Assembly (NCBI RefSeq): GCF_000286355.1
Contig: NZ_AJXN01000052.1
Location: 1 to 37,625 of the forward strand
Source: Kocuria atrinae C3-8
GTDB taxonomy: Bacteria > Actinomycetota > Actinomycetes > Actinomycetales > Micrococcaceae
DNA: 37,625 nucleotides
Direction: 5' to 3'
The notes under the pieces: generated by a model
The model's database searches: none
Told to the model about the DNA's origin: nothing
Seen by the model: only the letters and a program-made list of their open reading frames with translations
In this document: piece after piece, positions 1-15,971 of the stretch
Layout: the number at the start of each line of letters is the position of its first letter
Numbering within the stretch: the first letter of the stretch is position 1
Position numbers and translations under genes: made by a program

Positions 1-60
1 GGGGTTCTTTCGTTGGTCGGGGTCAGCGCCTTCCTTCACACGCCGACGACGCCGCTCGGT

Positions 61-3095
<3,035 letters not shown>

Positions 3096-3206
3096 GATTC
3101 CCCCCTAAGGAACAACACTGCACGGTCCCCACCGCACAGAATGCTTCTTCTACCGTAGCAAGGGCGGGAAGAATTTAGAGACTGTTCACCCAATGCGCCG
3201 CCGAAA

Positions 3207-3257
3207 GGTGGACAAATCCGCATTCGTGCTGTCCACACTTACGCGGATTTATCCCCA
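3207..3257. promoter_or_regulatory. Cluster of three DnaA-box-like 9-mers with interlocking inverted repeats
   Basis: In the divergent gap between the TagD-like gene and a small membrane gene, three 9-mers resemble the actinobacterial DnaA box (TTGTCCACA/TTATCCACA). They are TTGTCCACC on the minus strand (3207-3215), CTGTCCACA (3229-3237) and TTATCCCCA (3249-3257). The same stretch forms two interleaved inverted repeats, GTGGACA/TGTCCAC (3208-3214 with 3230-3236) and AAATCCGC/GCGGATTT (3214-3221 with 3243-3250). It could be a DnaA-binding site, another operator, or an RNA pseudoknot in the leader of the plus-strand gene. Confidence 0.35.
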
Positions 3258-3346
3258 GTTCCGCGATTCCCACTGGTCCGTTCCGTACTTCCGGCGCATA
3301 GTGAGTATCCGGGATGGTGAGGGGACCGCCCGGGGGAGAACACGTT

Positions 3347-3703
3347 ATGGGGCAGATTCAGTTGAGCGAGAATACGATCCACAGACACAGACCAAGCCAT
3401 GACTCGCACGGTTCGCGTGCGGCCACAATACTCACGACCCTGTTGACGCTGGTGATCCTGGTGGCGCTGGGCGCGCTGGTGTACAACTACGTCAGCAATG
3501 CACGCCCACAGGTGGCCACCAGCGCAAACGCAGCGCACAGCATCTCGGCCGTTCATTACACAGGCAGATTCCAGCTCAGTCCTGACTGCCCACCGGCTGC
3601 GCCACGGGGAAGATCGCGTCGAGCACTTCGCGAGCCCACGCCAGAATGGCCTCGTCCACGAGATCCTTACCGCCGATCCGATCCGTCTTGGGCTTGGGTA
3701 TGA
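3347..3703 (+). CDS. Small single-pass membrane protein of unknown function (3' end uncertain)
   Basis: I do not recognise this protein. The ATG at 3347 has a clear GGGGGAGA site 8-9 bases upstream. The first ~25 residues are polar and His/Arg rich, followed by one hydrophobic span (about residues 27-48, ILTTLLTLVILVALGALVY) and a short outside tail. The frame as read runs to 3703, but its last ~45 codons lie antisense to the well-supported gene at 3576-3815 and are rich in Arg/Pro, so that part is probably not real. A single missing base before 3583 would end it at the TGA at 3583-3585, giving about 79 residues and a convergent end. Membrane topology and function are inference only. Confidence 0.4.
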   Translation: MGQIQLSENTIHRHRPSHDSHGSRAATILTTLLTLVILVALGALVYNYVSNARPQVATSANAAHSISAVHYTGRFQLSPDCPPAAPRGRSRRALREPTPEWPRPRDPYRRSDPSWAWV

Positions 3704-3811
3704 GCACCATGCGCCGATCGGTTCCCGGGATCGCCTTGATCTGCGCACCCTGGTACATGCGCTTGAGCCGCATCTCTCGCGACTCCGGTAGGTCGGCGGG
3801 CGCGAATCTGA

Positions 3812-3815
<4 letters not shown>
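3576..3815 (-). CDS. Conserved-looking small protein coupled to mfd
   Basis: A 79-residue charged, soluble protein without a family I can name. It has no signal peptide or membrane span. Its ATG at 3815 overlaps the mfd stop codon in ATGA (3812-3815), which shows translational coupling and argues strongly that it is real despite its size. It contains a basic, Met-rich segment (MRLKRMYQGAQIKAIPG) and a C-terminal amphipathic helix (VDEAILAWAREVLDAIF). Position at the end of the mfd transcript suggests a role linked to Mfd or merely co-transcription; the sequence does not decide. Confidence 0.65.
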
Positions 3816-7300
<3,485 letters not shown>

Positions 7301-7392
7301 GTGCGGGCTACTCCTGGTGTGGACGGCAAAATCCCCTCAGAGTATCGGGGACGCGCCCAAGCCTACTCGCCGGGACAGACACGCTCAGCTCG

Positions 7393-7404
7393 TACGCTGG
7401 AGGC
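7393..7404 (+). promoter_or_regulatory. Candidate leaderless promoter of hemD
   Basis: TACGCT (7393-7398) fits the actinobacterial -10 pattern TAnnnT and is followed by six bases and then the hemD ATG at 7405, placing the transcript start on the A of the ATG. The GGAGG between them is only one base from the ATG, too close to act as a normal ribosome site. No clear -35 is seen. Confidence 0.4.
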
Positions 7405-8245
7405 ATGAACGCTTCCGCAGACGCACCGCTGACCGGCCGCACCGTAGCCATCACCGCGCACCGCCGCGCCGATGAACAGTCCGGTGCTTTCGAACGGCAG
7501 GGCGCCGTGTGCTGCACGCGCCGGCACTCAAGTTGGTGCCGACCGACCAGGACGACGCCGTTCTGGCCGCCACCCGCGACGTCCTCGCCTCCCGCCCGGA
7601 AATGGTCGTGATCACCACGGGTTACGGGCTCAAGCGGTGGCTGGCCGTGGCCGAAACCGCGGGGCTGCGCGACGATCTCGTGAATATGCTGCGCGAGACT
7701 GCGGTCTACGCGCGCGGGGCGAAGGCCAAGGGGCAGCTGCAGTCGGAACAGATCCCGTGCGAGTACACCGGTCAGTCCGGGCGCACGAGTGAGATCGTGG
7801 ACGCTTTGATCGCTCGTGATTCACGCGGCACCGTGGCCGTTCAGGTCCACGGCATCACCGACGACGAGCAGCTCACGCGACTGTCGGATGCCGGCTTCAC
7901 CGTGCTCACTGTGGCCCCTTATCAGTGGGCCTCCGCGGACGAGGGCTCACGGCTCGCGGATCTGACCCGCTCGATTGCCAGCGGCGAAGTCGACTACGTG
8001 ACGTTCACCGCCGCACCGGCCGTGGACGCGTTGTTCGACGCCGCCCGCGCGGCGGGGACCTACGAGTCGCTCGTGAGTGCGTTGAGGGGTGGTCATTGCA
8101 CCGCGGTGGCCATCGGCCAGTGTGTGTGCAGCCGTTGGAAGAGGCCGACGTGCTGGCCGTAGTGCCCGAACGGTTCCGACTCGGTGCCATGGTCCGCGCC
8201 GTGTGCGAGCACGCCCGCGCGGAGATCTCCGCAGACGGCTCGTAG
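7405..8245 (+). CDS. hemD: Uroporphyrinogen-III synthase, two frame breaks
   Basis: Cyclises hydroxymethylbilane to uroporphyrinogen III, the branch point to heme and siroheme. The protein begins with TGRTVAITAHRRADEQ and carries VVITTGYGLKRWL, VDYVTFTAAPAVDALF and, after repair, the conserved VAIGPVC segment near the C-terminus. The frame is lost near 7507 and again near 8120. One added C at each site (GCCCGTGTG and GGCCCAGTG) gives a continuous 280-residue protein ending at 8245. HemD sequences diverge strongly, but the pattern of these segments and the adjacent convergent cobA-cbiX gene, which uses its product, support the call. The translation start appears leaderless. Confidence 0.82.
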
Positions 8246-8313
8246 GGCGTGGTGGTTACTGAGCTGAACGCTCGGCTCGTGCCTGTGCCCGTGCCGATAC
8301 AACCTTGATCCGC

Positions 8314-10112
8314 TTATCCGCGAACGGCTTGTTCGTAGTGTTCGACCACGAGTTCGGTGAGTTCGGTCGGCGTGGGTTCGTCGGGTAGCAACAGGGGCGC
8401 CGCAGTGATGTCTGCGCCGGCCTTGAGAGTTTTGGTGTGGAAGAACCCCGGGGCCAACAAATAGGTGGCCACCAGGACCCGCGCGTTATTGCCCCCGGGA
8501 TCTTTCTCGGGACCGTTCTGCAACTGGCTCTCCGATGTGCGCCTTGATTTCCGGGCGTCAGCCACTGCACCCTCAACCGTGGGTTCTGCCGCCGAGAGGA
8601 AGGCCACTCGGACTGGCAGACCCAGCTCTTGGGCCAGCTGGTCGGCGGTCACACGGCAGTCGCGCACGGCGTCCGGTTCGGAGGATCCGGCGGCGGCCAT
8701 GATCACGGTGTCGTGCTCGGTGATCGGCTCGGCGCCGTGCGCCCGCACTGCCTCGTGCAGGCGGCGGGCCATGACAGCAGCCAAGCGCGGATCGGGACCG
8801 AGTGCCGCCGCGACTCGATGTTCCGGGTTTCCCTTGATCGCTCGCGCCATGTCCACGTACACGTGGTAGCCGGCCGACAGCAGCAGTGGCACGATCACGG
8901 TGGGCTCGTCGCTCAGTTCTCGGGTGCGGTCCGTCAGACTGGGCTCTTGGACATCAACCCACGTGTCGATCACGGACACGGGTTCGAGCGCCGAGCGGAC
9001 CTCCGCGACGAGTTGGGCCACCGCGGCCTGACCGGACGGGTTTCCCGTTCCGTGCGCACAGGCCAATAAAAATGGCCGCGCCAGCGCGGTTTTTTGTTCA
9101 GCGTCGTCGTCGAGCGCGTGCACGACCGGTCCGATCACCGTGACTGCCGGGGAAACGCACCCCGCGGCGGCGGTGTCCACCACCGCGGTCGCGAGGGTGG
9201 TGAACGTGCTGCGTTCCTCTGGGCTAAAGCCCTTCTCCAGAACGGCAAGCGGCGTATCCCCGGCCAGTCCGTGACGCATCAGTCCGCTGACGGTCTGCGG
9301 CAGCGTGGCCACGCCCATGAGCAGCACGATGGTGGCTCCCGAACGCGACAGGCCCGCCAGATGCTTCAACTCATGTTCGTCCAGCGGATCGTGGCCGGAC
9401 ACCACGGTGAATGACCGGCTCAGTTCGCGGAACGTCACCGGAATTCCGGCGTTTTCGGGAACCGCCACCGCGGAGGTGATGCCGGGGATCACGTGCACGT
9501 CCACGCCCGCCTCACGGCACGCGAGCAGCTCCTCTCCCCCGCGCCCGAACACGAACGGGTCCCCGCCCTTGAACCGGACCACGCGCTCGCCCGCGAGAGC
9601 AGCCCGGATCATCTGATCCTGAATGTCGGACTGCGGAACGGGGTGGTGCCCGGGTCGCTTGCCCACCGGTACCACGCGCACTCCGGGCGCCAGTTCGTCG
9701 GTGACTTCAGGGGCCAGGCGATCGGCGTAAATTACATCCGCGTGCGCGAGTGCGCGCAAGCCAGCAGCGGTGATCAGCCCCGGATCACCGGGGCCACCGC
9801 CCACCAGGGTGATGCTGCCACCCGTTCGTTCCGGGACCCGCTCCACGCTCACCGGCAGCGCGACCCCGACGGCCGCCAGCGCTCGGCGCCACGCGGAAGC
9901 GTCATGGAGTGGATCGACGGAATCCCCGGCTGCGGGCGTCGCGACGACCACGAAACCGACCCCGCTCAGGGACCGAGCAGACACATCCTCCGGGCGATCG
10001 ATCTCGACGACCCCGGCTGCGGCACGCTGGTAGGTGCCGCGCAGCGCCGTCGTCAGTCGCCGGGGCCCAGGAGGGCGACCGTGACGAAGCTCAGGTCGAC
10101 GTGGGCGTGCAT
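8314..10112 (-). CDS. Uroporphyrinogen-III C-methyltransferase / sirohydrochlorin chelatase fusion (CobA-CbiX), one frame break
   Basis: Bifunctional siroheme enzyme. After an N-terminal ~100-residue region that I cannot assign, the SAM-dependent methyltransferase (SUMT) spans about residues 104-333: VGGGPGDPG, GKRPGHHPVPQ, RFKGGDPFVFGRGGEE, and PGITSAVAVPENAGIPVTFR. From about residue 350 a CbiX-type chelatase follows (CAHGTGNPSG, a second repeat with VIMAAAGSS, and LLAPGFFHTKTL). The frame is lost near 10060. One added base joins LLGPG to RLTTALRG, giving 599 residues from the ATG at 10112, which has GGGAGAG just upstream; a GTG at 10139 is an alternative. It converges on hemD. No siroheme dehydrogenase motif is visible in the N-terminal part. 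Siroheme serves sulfite or nitrite reductase. Confidence 0.88.
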
Positions 10113-10163
10113 AAACTCTCCCGGGATGTGAAGCTGCACCCCGAGTGCCCGGGGCGGGTCGCA

Positions 10164-10178
10164 ACCGATGCTATCGGT
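10164..10178. promoter_or_regulatory. Short palindrome upstream of cobA-cbiX
   Basis: ACCGAT (10164-10169) and ATCGGT (10173-10178) form a perfect 6-bp inverted repeat with a 3-base centre, about 50 bases upstream of the cobA-cbiX start. Read on the minus strand the centre contains TAGCAT, a possible -10. It may be an operator or part of the promoter; no further support is visible. Confidence 0.25.
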
Positions 10179-10250
10179 GCGCGCTCCCAATCCCGCAGGC
10201 CAAGCCAGCGGCGGTAGCGAGCATTACCTCGCGTGACACAAACACGCGTC

Positions 10251-11282
10251 TCAGCGCCGCATTTCCTCGTTGTAGCCCACGCTGCGATCCACCGTGCGCT
10301 GACGGTTGACCAGCCACCGTGTGCCGCCCGGCAGATTGGCGATCGCTGCCTTCACGCGCACGCGGCGTTGCGTGGGCATCATCTCGGCGGCGCGCCTGAG
10401 GTGCTCCTTGGCATCGTCCCCGCGGCCGTCCCGCAGTGCCTGTTCCGCTTCCGACGCCGCTGCGAGCGGAGACCCGTAGTCGAGTCGCCGCAGCAGCTTG
10501 GCGCGTTCCTCGGTGCTGAACTTGCCGTCGAAACGACGGAGTGTCTTCTGCAGCGCCATCTCTTCGCCCGCGGCCATGCGATCACGCTGGGACTGCATGG
10601 ACCCGCCCGTCCACGAAATGATGTTGGTGACCTCTTCCACCCGGTCGAAACGCCAGCCCGAGTAGATGGCGCGCAGCCACAGCTCCCAGTCCTCCACGAA
10701 AACCTGCTCCGGGTCGAAGGTTCCCACCTCGGTGAAGAAGCAGCGCGGGAACAATCCGTACAAGCTGCCGATGTTGTACTCCAGAATCACCGACCGCTGT
10801 TGATCGGCTTCGGGCATCTTTTCGCGGTACTGCAGACGCCCGGTGTTGATCCCACCCGTGGTGCACTGGAAGGCGTTGGCGTAGACAACGGTTCGGGACG
10901 CGCTCTCGTTGGTGTCGAGTTCCTCGTAGCGTTCCAAGAGAGTGCTGAGGTGGTGCGGAAGCAATGTGTCGTCCGCGTCCAGGAACGTGATGAAGTCCCC
11001 CGTGACCATGTCCAACGCGCGGTTTCGGGCAGCACCGCAACCGGCGTTGTCCTGGCGGAGCACACGCACCTGGCGACCGGGCCGGTTGAGTGCCTCGTAC
11101 CCTTCGAGCACCTGTGACGTGTGATCCGTGGAGCCGTCATCCACGATGAACAGCTCGATGTTCGGATGGGTTTGCCGCAGCACACTGCTGATGGCCTGAC
11201 CCACCAGGTCCTGGCCGTTGTAGACAGCGATGACCACGCTGATGAGCGGATGTTCGAGTTCTGTTTCCGTGTGATGGTCCAC
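10251..11282 (-). CDS. Family 2 glycosyltransferase
   Basis: A GT-A fold inverting glycosyltransferase, predicted cytoplasmic or membrane-associated, adding one sugar to a lipid-linked repeat unit. It opens with ISVVIAVYNGQDLVGQAISSV and IVDDGSTD, the nucleotide-sugar binding signatures, and has FLDADD as the metal-binding DxD region. EDWELW near residue 200 matches the ED catalytic-base region of GT2 enzymes. The C-terminal ~100 residues are basic and helical. I place the start at the GTG at 11282 because AGGGGGAAT lies just upstream; an open frame extends to 11309 without a good site. The 343-residue protein is unbroken. It is divergent from the wzz operon, which suggests membership of the same polysaccharide locus. 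Confidence 0.88.
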   Translation of the reverse strand: MDHHTETELEHPLISVVIAVYNGQDLVGQAISSVLRQTHPNIELFIVDDGSTDHTSQVLEGYEALNRPGRQVRVLRQDNAGCGAARNRALDMVTGDFITFLDADDTLLPHHLSTLLERYEELDTNESASRTVVYANAFQCTTGGINTGRLQYREKMPEADQQRSVILEYNIGSLYGLFPRCFFTEVGTFDPEQVFVEDWELWLRAIYSGWRFDRVEEVTNIISWTGGSMQSQRDRMAAGEEMALQKTLRRFDGKFSTEERAKLLRRLDYGSPLAAASEAEQALRDGRGDDAKEHLRRAAEMMPTQRRVRVKAAIANLPGGTRWLVNRQRTVDRSVGYNEEMRR

Positions 11283-11368
11283 GTTGATTCCCCCTGTAGT
11301 GGCGAGCACGCTCTCCCCTGCGTGTCTCGCCTCCAGTCTAGGAAGCCGGGCCCGTTAACCGCCGCCGG

Positions 11369-11398
11369 GGATTCGTCCACACATAAGGGCACGAATCC
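11369..11398. promoter_or_regulatory. Inverted repeat between the divergent GT2 and wzz genes
   Basis: GGATTCGT (11369-11376) and ACGAATCC (11391-11398) form a perfect 8-bp inverted repeat with 14 bases between. It lies in the 249-bp divergent gap, about 90 bp from the GT2 start and 130 bp from the wzz start, a position suited to an operator controlling both directions. The rest of the gap is somewhat richer in A+T near 11445-11520 and probably carries the wzz promoter. Confidence 0.3.
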
Positions 11399-11531
11399 GT
11401 GAAATCAACGATCCCGCCGCGCCAGATGCTGGGTGGTGTCGTTACAGTTTTGAATGCGAACACTTTGGGGAACGATCCGTACCGCTTTCGCGCGGGTCGT
11501 GAGCGTTTGCATTTATTCAAGGGGGAGATGA

Positions 11532-12181
11532 GTGAATCTCAATCAGTACATGCGCTGCTTGAAACAGCAGTGGTGGATCGTTGTTCTGACCGCGGTGCTG
11601 GGACTCATCGCGGGCGCGGGCTCGGCCATGATCATGCCAAAGTCATACGAGTCCCAGGCGCAGGTGTTCGTCAACGTGGCCAACCCTCAGTCGGTCACCG
11701 ACCTGCAGATGGGTGAACAGTTCGCCATGGCCCGCGCGGTTCGTACGCGCAGGTAGCCACCACCAATTCGGTCTTGCAGCCGGTGGTGGATGAACTCGGC
11801 CTGGACGCCACGCCGGAATCGCTGGCCGAATCCGCCGTGACCGTGACCAATCAGCCCAACACCGCGATGATCACGATCACAGCCACGGGAGATGCACCCG
11901 AGGACACCGCGCGCCTGGCACAGGCCACCGCCGAAAGTCTCGTGGAGGTCGGTCAGTCGTTGGAGTCCGGACCGCAGCGTGGCGAACAAGCCGGAGTCAA
12001 TCTGACCGTGGTGCAACGCGCGGCGACCCCGGAGAATCCCGCTGCACCCTCGTTGGTGCTCAATACCGCACTGGGCTTCTTCGTGGGATTGGTCCTGGGA
12101 CTGCTGATCGTCCTGGTGCGCGGTGATAAGCCGTCCTCTCGTTCACGACGACTGCAAGCCGGAGGGTCTCATGAGCGCTGA
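11532..12181 (+). CDS. Wzz-type polysaccharide chain-length regulator, one frame break
   Basis: A polysaccharide co-polymerase of the Wzz/CapA type, controlling chain length in Wzy-dependent assembly. It starts at a GTG (VNLNQYMRCLKQQWW) with a GGGGGAGAT site upstream. There is an N-terminal membrane span (about residues 15-35, IVVLTAVLGLIAGAGSAMI), an extracytoplasmic region, and a second span near the C-terminus (LNTALGFFVGLVLGLLIVLV). The frame is lost near 11740; one added G (GCGGGTTCG) restores AGSYAQVATTNSVLQPVV and a 216-residue protein. There is no fused tyrosine kinase domain and no Wzc-like kinase in the window. Its 3' end overlaps the next gene by 11 bp. Confidence 0.85.
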
Positions 12182-13396
12182 GCACGACAATCCGTCACGA
12201 CCCACACGAACCACCTCGCGCGACGCGGTGGTGGTGTGCCCCACCGAGTACGGTGGCCAGCTGGAACACGCCGCTGATTTGGCACTGGCGCTGCTGGAGG
12301 ATCCGCAGGCCGACCGAGTGTGGCTCGTCTCCCGCCCGGTGCCCGGGAGTACCTTGGCTGGGGCTCGGATCATCCGATTCAGGTCGTGGAGACGGTGCCG
12401 CCGCGGCGCACCCAGTCCCCCGAGTCCAAGATCGGGAAAATCCTCAAGCCGGTTCTTCAGGTCGCGGATCTGCTGCGGGAGCACGCCGCCGTCCGCTCGG
12501 TCGCGAAACAGGCTGACGGGCGTGCCGTGCTGGCCCTGGATTCCACCAAGTACCCGTTGCCGCGCGTCCTGTGCGCATCCCGAGGTCAGGCGGTCTCGGT
12601 GTTCGTGCACAACGCCCAACCGCACTTCGACCTCTCGAATCCGTCCGTGCGCGAACGCGTACTGCTGTGGCTCGAGCGCTCGTGCGCGCGCCGTTCCGAT
12701 CAGGTGATCACTCACGGTCAGGACCAGAGTGAGATCGTGCGCGGATATACATCCAAACCGGTGTCCGCCGTGGACCTTCCGGTGTCTTCGCGCTTGGAGC
12801 TGGCAGATGCGCCGGTCTCCAGCGCCATTCCGAGCACCCCCTACGCCCTGTGCATCGGTGAGATGCGCGCCAACAAGGGCATCGAACTGGCCATGGACGC
12901 CGCCGTGCGCGCGGACATCCCGCTGCTGGTTCGGGGCGCAGCGGAAAGCCCCGAGCTCTCGTACGCGTTGGCCCGCCGGGCCGCGGCCGGGCGGTGCGTG
13001 GATTTCGAGGACGAGTTCTTGTCCCGCGAGGACTTCAACGCGTTCATCCTCAACGCTGCGGTCATCGTGCTGCCCTACACCCACTTCGATGCGCACAGCG
13101 GAGTGCTCGCCAAGGCCGTGGGAGCCGGTGTGCCGGTAGTGTCTTCGGACCTCCCGTCCTTGCGCGCGCAGGCCGGTGACTACCCGCAGTTCACCGCTGC
13201 GGACGTTCACGACACGGATGCCTTTGGCGCAGCCCTGCGCACGGCGTTCGACGCCGCCGTGTCCGGTTCGCAGGACAACTCGCCCCAGCCTGTGGGCGAG
13301 CGCGCTACGCACGGGACGCACGCGGCGTCGTCGCCCTCGAAGCACCAGGACTGGGTGCCGACCGTGGCTGCGGTGATGAGCGCGGAGCGAGCGTGA
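12171..13396 (+). CDS. Family 4-type glycosyltransferase, one frame break
   Basis: A GT-B fold glycosyltransferase of 408 residues after repair. The ATG at 12171 has GGAGGG six bases upstream. The N-terminal half contains VVVCPTEYGGQLEHAADLAL, the acceptor-side glycine-rich loop. The C-terminal half has YALCIGEMRANKGIELAMDAA, and a donor-binding segment YTHFDAHSGVLAKAVGAGVPVV, where the usual E-x7-E is changed. The frame is lost near 12340; one added G (CCGGGTGCC) joins VSRP to GAREYLGWG. The stop overlaps the polymerase start in GTGA. The sugar transferred cannot be told. Confidence 0.82.
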
Positions 13397-14774
13397 AGCG
13401 GCGGCCGCTGTGGGCCATCTGGGCCCCCAAACATGTGCGGCTCCCCAAGCGCGGTGCCCTGCCCGAAACCGGGACGCGGCTGGATCGAAACCTGTCGCGC
13501 GCGCTGCTGGTGCTGTCCGCGCTACCGTTCGCGGCGCTGCCCATGGGCTCGAACACCAACCTGCCCCTGACCAGCGTGGTGGCCGTGGTGTTGATCGCCC
13601 GGTGCGCCAAGTACATGCCCATCATGTGGACCGCGCTGCTCGTGGCGGCCGCACCGTTTTTCGCGGCGGCCGTGCGGATGTTCATCAATCCCGAACCGTG
13701 GCAGGTCGCCGGGTCCGTGACGTGGGTGGTGTTCACCCTGCCTTTCGCGGGTGCGGCGGCGGCCATCGTGTTCCTGCGCTACCGCGCCATTGCCTGGTTG
13801 AGCTGGACCATTCTGCTCAGCGCGGCGTACGCGCTCGTGCAGAAGTACATTTTCTTCGACATTCTCGACACGGTGCCGTTCGAGTCCTTCTACGATCTGC
13901 CCGGCTACGCCAATGTCTCCGAGTTCACCGAGACGTTCCTGACGTACGTGCGCCGACCGTTCGGGATGTTCCCGGAGACATCTTTCATGGTGGGCTCTCT
14001 CTCGCTCATGGCCATGGCGCTCGTGATCCTGGTGCGCCACTATCACCGCACCATCAACCTGCGGGACGGCGTGGCCCTGGCACTGGTGCTGTGGGCCGTG
14101 GCCATCTCCGGTTCGGGCAGCGCGTGGTGGTGCTGGGCGTGGTGCTGATCGCGGCCATCGCGCCGTACGCCGCGCGTAACGCGTGGGCCAGCATCATCCT
14201 GGTGCCCGCGGGTCTAGCCGGTGCCGTGGCGATCGGTGCGCGCACACTCCAGGACCGCAGCGAATCCTTCAACTGGTCCTGGTCGGACCGGTACTCGTCG
14301 ATCGCGGCGTCCGTGCGGTATTTCTTCGCGGATCCCGCCGTGTTCCTGTGGGGCGTGGGCCGCGGCAACACCAACGAGATCTTCCTGACCCACCGCATGC
14401 CGCTGGGCGACCTGCAGCACTACAACCCGCTGCCGGACATCTACAGCGTGACCGGCCGCGTGATCCTGGAGAGCGGCGTGTTCTTCGGCCTGGGCCTGGT
14501 GCTGATCATGTCCGTGCTGATCCTGCGCGCCGGTGGTCGGAATCCGCTGTGGCTGGGCCTGTGTGCCTTCATCGTGTGGGCCGTGATCTCCGGTCTGACC
14601 ATCAGCTACGACTCCGCGTTCTGGATCTGGGGCATGGCGGGTATCTGCCTGGGGCTGGAGCTGACCCGATCCTGGCCGGATCCGCCCGCACCTTCTTCGA
14701 CCGACCCGCATTCGAGCTCGAACACCCATCCCACCGAAAGGTTGCCTCATGCGCATTCTGCACATCGTCAATGA
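13393..14774 (+). CDS. O-antigen polymerase/ligase-like membrane protein (Wzy type), one frame break
   Basis: A multi-pass membrane protein of 460 residues after repair, with roughly ten hydrophobic spans and a large outside loop near residues 290-360 (GVGRGNTNEIFLTHRMPLGDLQHYNPLPD) as in the Wzy_C/O-antigen ligase superfamily. It would polymerise repeat units outside the membrane. The GTG at 13393 overlaps the upstream stop in GTGA. The frame is lost near 14121; one added base joins AISGSGSA to VVVLGVVLIAAIAPYAA. The C-terminal tail is Pro/Ser rich and overlaps the next gene by 26 bp, so the true stop could differ. The family call rests on topology, the loop and the neighbours. Confidence 0.8.
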
Positions 14775-15839
14775 CGCCGACACCGGCGGCGCCCAGACGC
14801 TGATCGAGCAGTTGCTGCGTGTGACCCGCCCCGGGGACGAGGCCCACCTGCTGGTCCTGCTCTCCCCGGCGTCGCTGTCCTCCCGACTCGAGTCGGTGGC
14901 CACGAGCACCACGTATTCGGGGATGTCCCGGAAATCGGTGGTTCCGGCCAAGGGCGTTCGCGATGTCCTGCGGTTGGTCAAGAAGCACAAGATCGACGTG
15001 GTGCACTCGCACCTGCACCAGTCCGACCTGATCAACGAGCTCACGCCACATGGCCGCCCGCGGGTGTCCACTCTCCATTCGAGCCTGGACGTCTCGTCCA
15101 ATCCCGTGGCCAAGGTGGTCTGGCGGACGGTGGCGGGTCTCTCAGGCCGGTTCAACGCCGTGGTGGCGTGTTCGGCCTCCGCCAAGAACTTTGCGGCGAA
15201 ACTCGGTTACAAGTTCCCGGCGGAGCAGATGCGGATCGTGCACAACGGAAGCGCCACGCGTCCTCGCCCGCTCCTGAGCCCACCGGCGAGCCCGTGTTCG
15301 TACACCTGGCACGCTTCGCCGAACCCAAGGACCACCCCAACCTGTTCCGCGCGTTCGCCATGGTGCGCGAGCAAGTTCCCGGGGCCACCCTGGTGTGTGC
15401 CGGGCACGGCGTGGACAACGACAATCAGGAACTCACGCGCGGTCTCGACCGGCTGGGCATCCGCGATGCGGTATCCCTGTTGGGCCCGGTGGACAACGTG
15501 CGCGAACTGATTCGCACCGCTCACGCCGTGGTCTTCTCCAGCTACCACGAGGCACTCCCCATGGCCGGCATCGAGGCCATTGGAGAAGGCGTCCCAGTGA
15601 TCACCACCGATACCGGGGATGCCAAGGACCTCACCGTGGATGAGCGGGCCGTGGTGCCCGTGCGGAATTCCGAGGCATTGGCTGAGGCCATGACCTGGTA
15701 CGTGCAACAGTCGCCGGAGGACCGCAAGAGCATGCGACAGGCCAGCTGGGACAAGGCCGCCACCGAATTCGACGCGCTGGTCACGGCGGACACCTACCGC
15801 CAGCTGTACGTGCAGTTGCTGGGGGCAGCTCGAGCCTGA
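14749..15839 (+). CDS. Family 4 glycosyltransferase, one frame break
   Basis: A retaining GT-B glycosyltransferase, 363 residues after repair. It opens MRILHIVNDADTGGAQTLIEQLL, the classic GT4 glycine-rich loop, and has VVHSHLHQSD, IVHNGS before the donor domain, FVHLARFAEPKDHPNLFRAF, and the donor motif SSYHEALPMAGIEAIGEGVPV with the conserved E-x7-E. The frame is lost near 15258, in the linker just after IVHNGSAT. One added base restores it. The ATG has AAGG upstream and lies inside the 3' end of the polymerase gene. It is the last gene of the wzz operon and is followed by two hairpins. Confidence 0.86.
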
Positions 15840-15864
15840 CCACGCCGGGCGGTGAAAGCGCTCC

Positions 15865-15889
15865 CTGCCCACACCACGATGTGGGGCAG
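15865..15889. repeat. Imperfect hairpin, first of a tandem pair at the convergent operon ends
   Basis: CTGCCCACA (15865-15873) pairs with TGTGGGGCAG (15880-15889) around a 6-base loop, with one bulged G. A fourth C in the left arm would make the pairing perfect, so the bulge may reflect a lost base. It directly precedes the stronger hairpin at 15891-15924. Confidence 0.45.
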
Positions 15890-15890
15890 T

Positions 15891-15924
15891 TTCAGGCCAC
15901 TTCTCACGCGAGAAGTGGCCTGAA
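15891..15924. terminator. Bidirectional transcription terminator between converging polysaccharide operons
   Basis: A perfect 15-bp stem (TTCAGGCCACTTCTC at 15891-15905 with its complement at 15910-15924) closes a 4-base loop. It lies between the stop of the last plus-strand glycosyltransferase (15839) and the stop of the flippase (15972). There is no long T run, as is common in high-G+C actinobacteria. Confidence 0.75.
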
Positions 15925-15971
15925 GACTCCCAGAATCTTTGTAGTCGTGATCGGCTCGGAAATGACCTGCG

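Noticed and set aside
11407-11478. Direct repeat AACGATCC near 11407 and 11471
   Set aside because: Only 8 bp and two copies; could be chance and does not line up with a promoter I can support.
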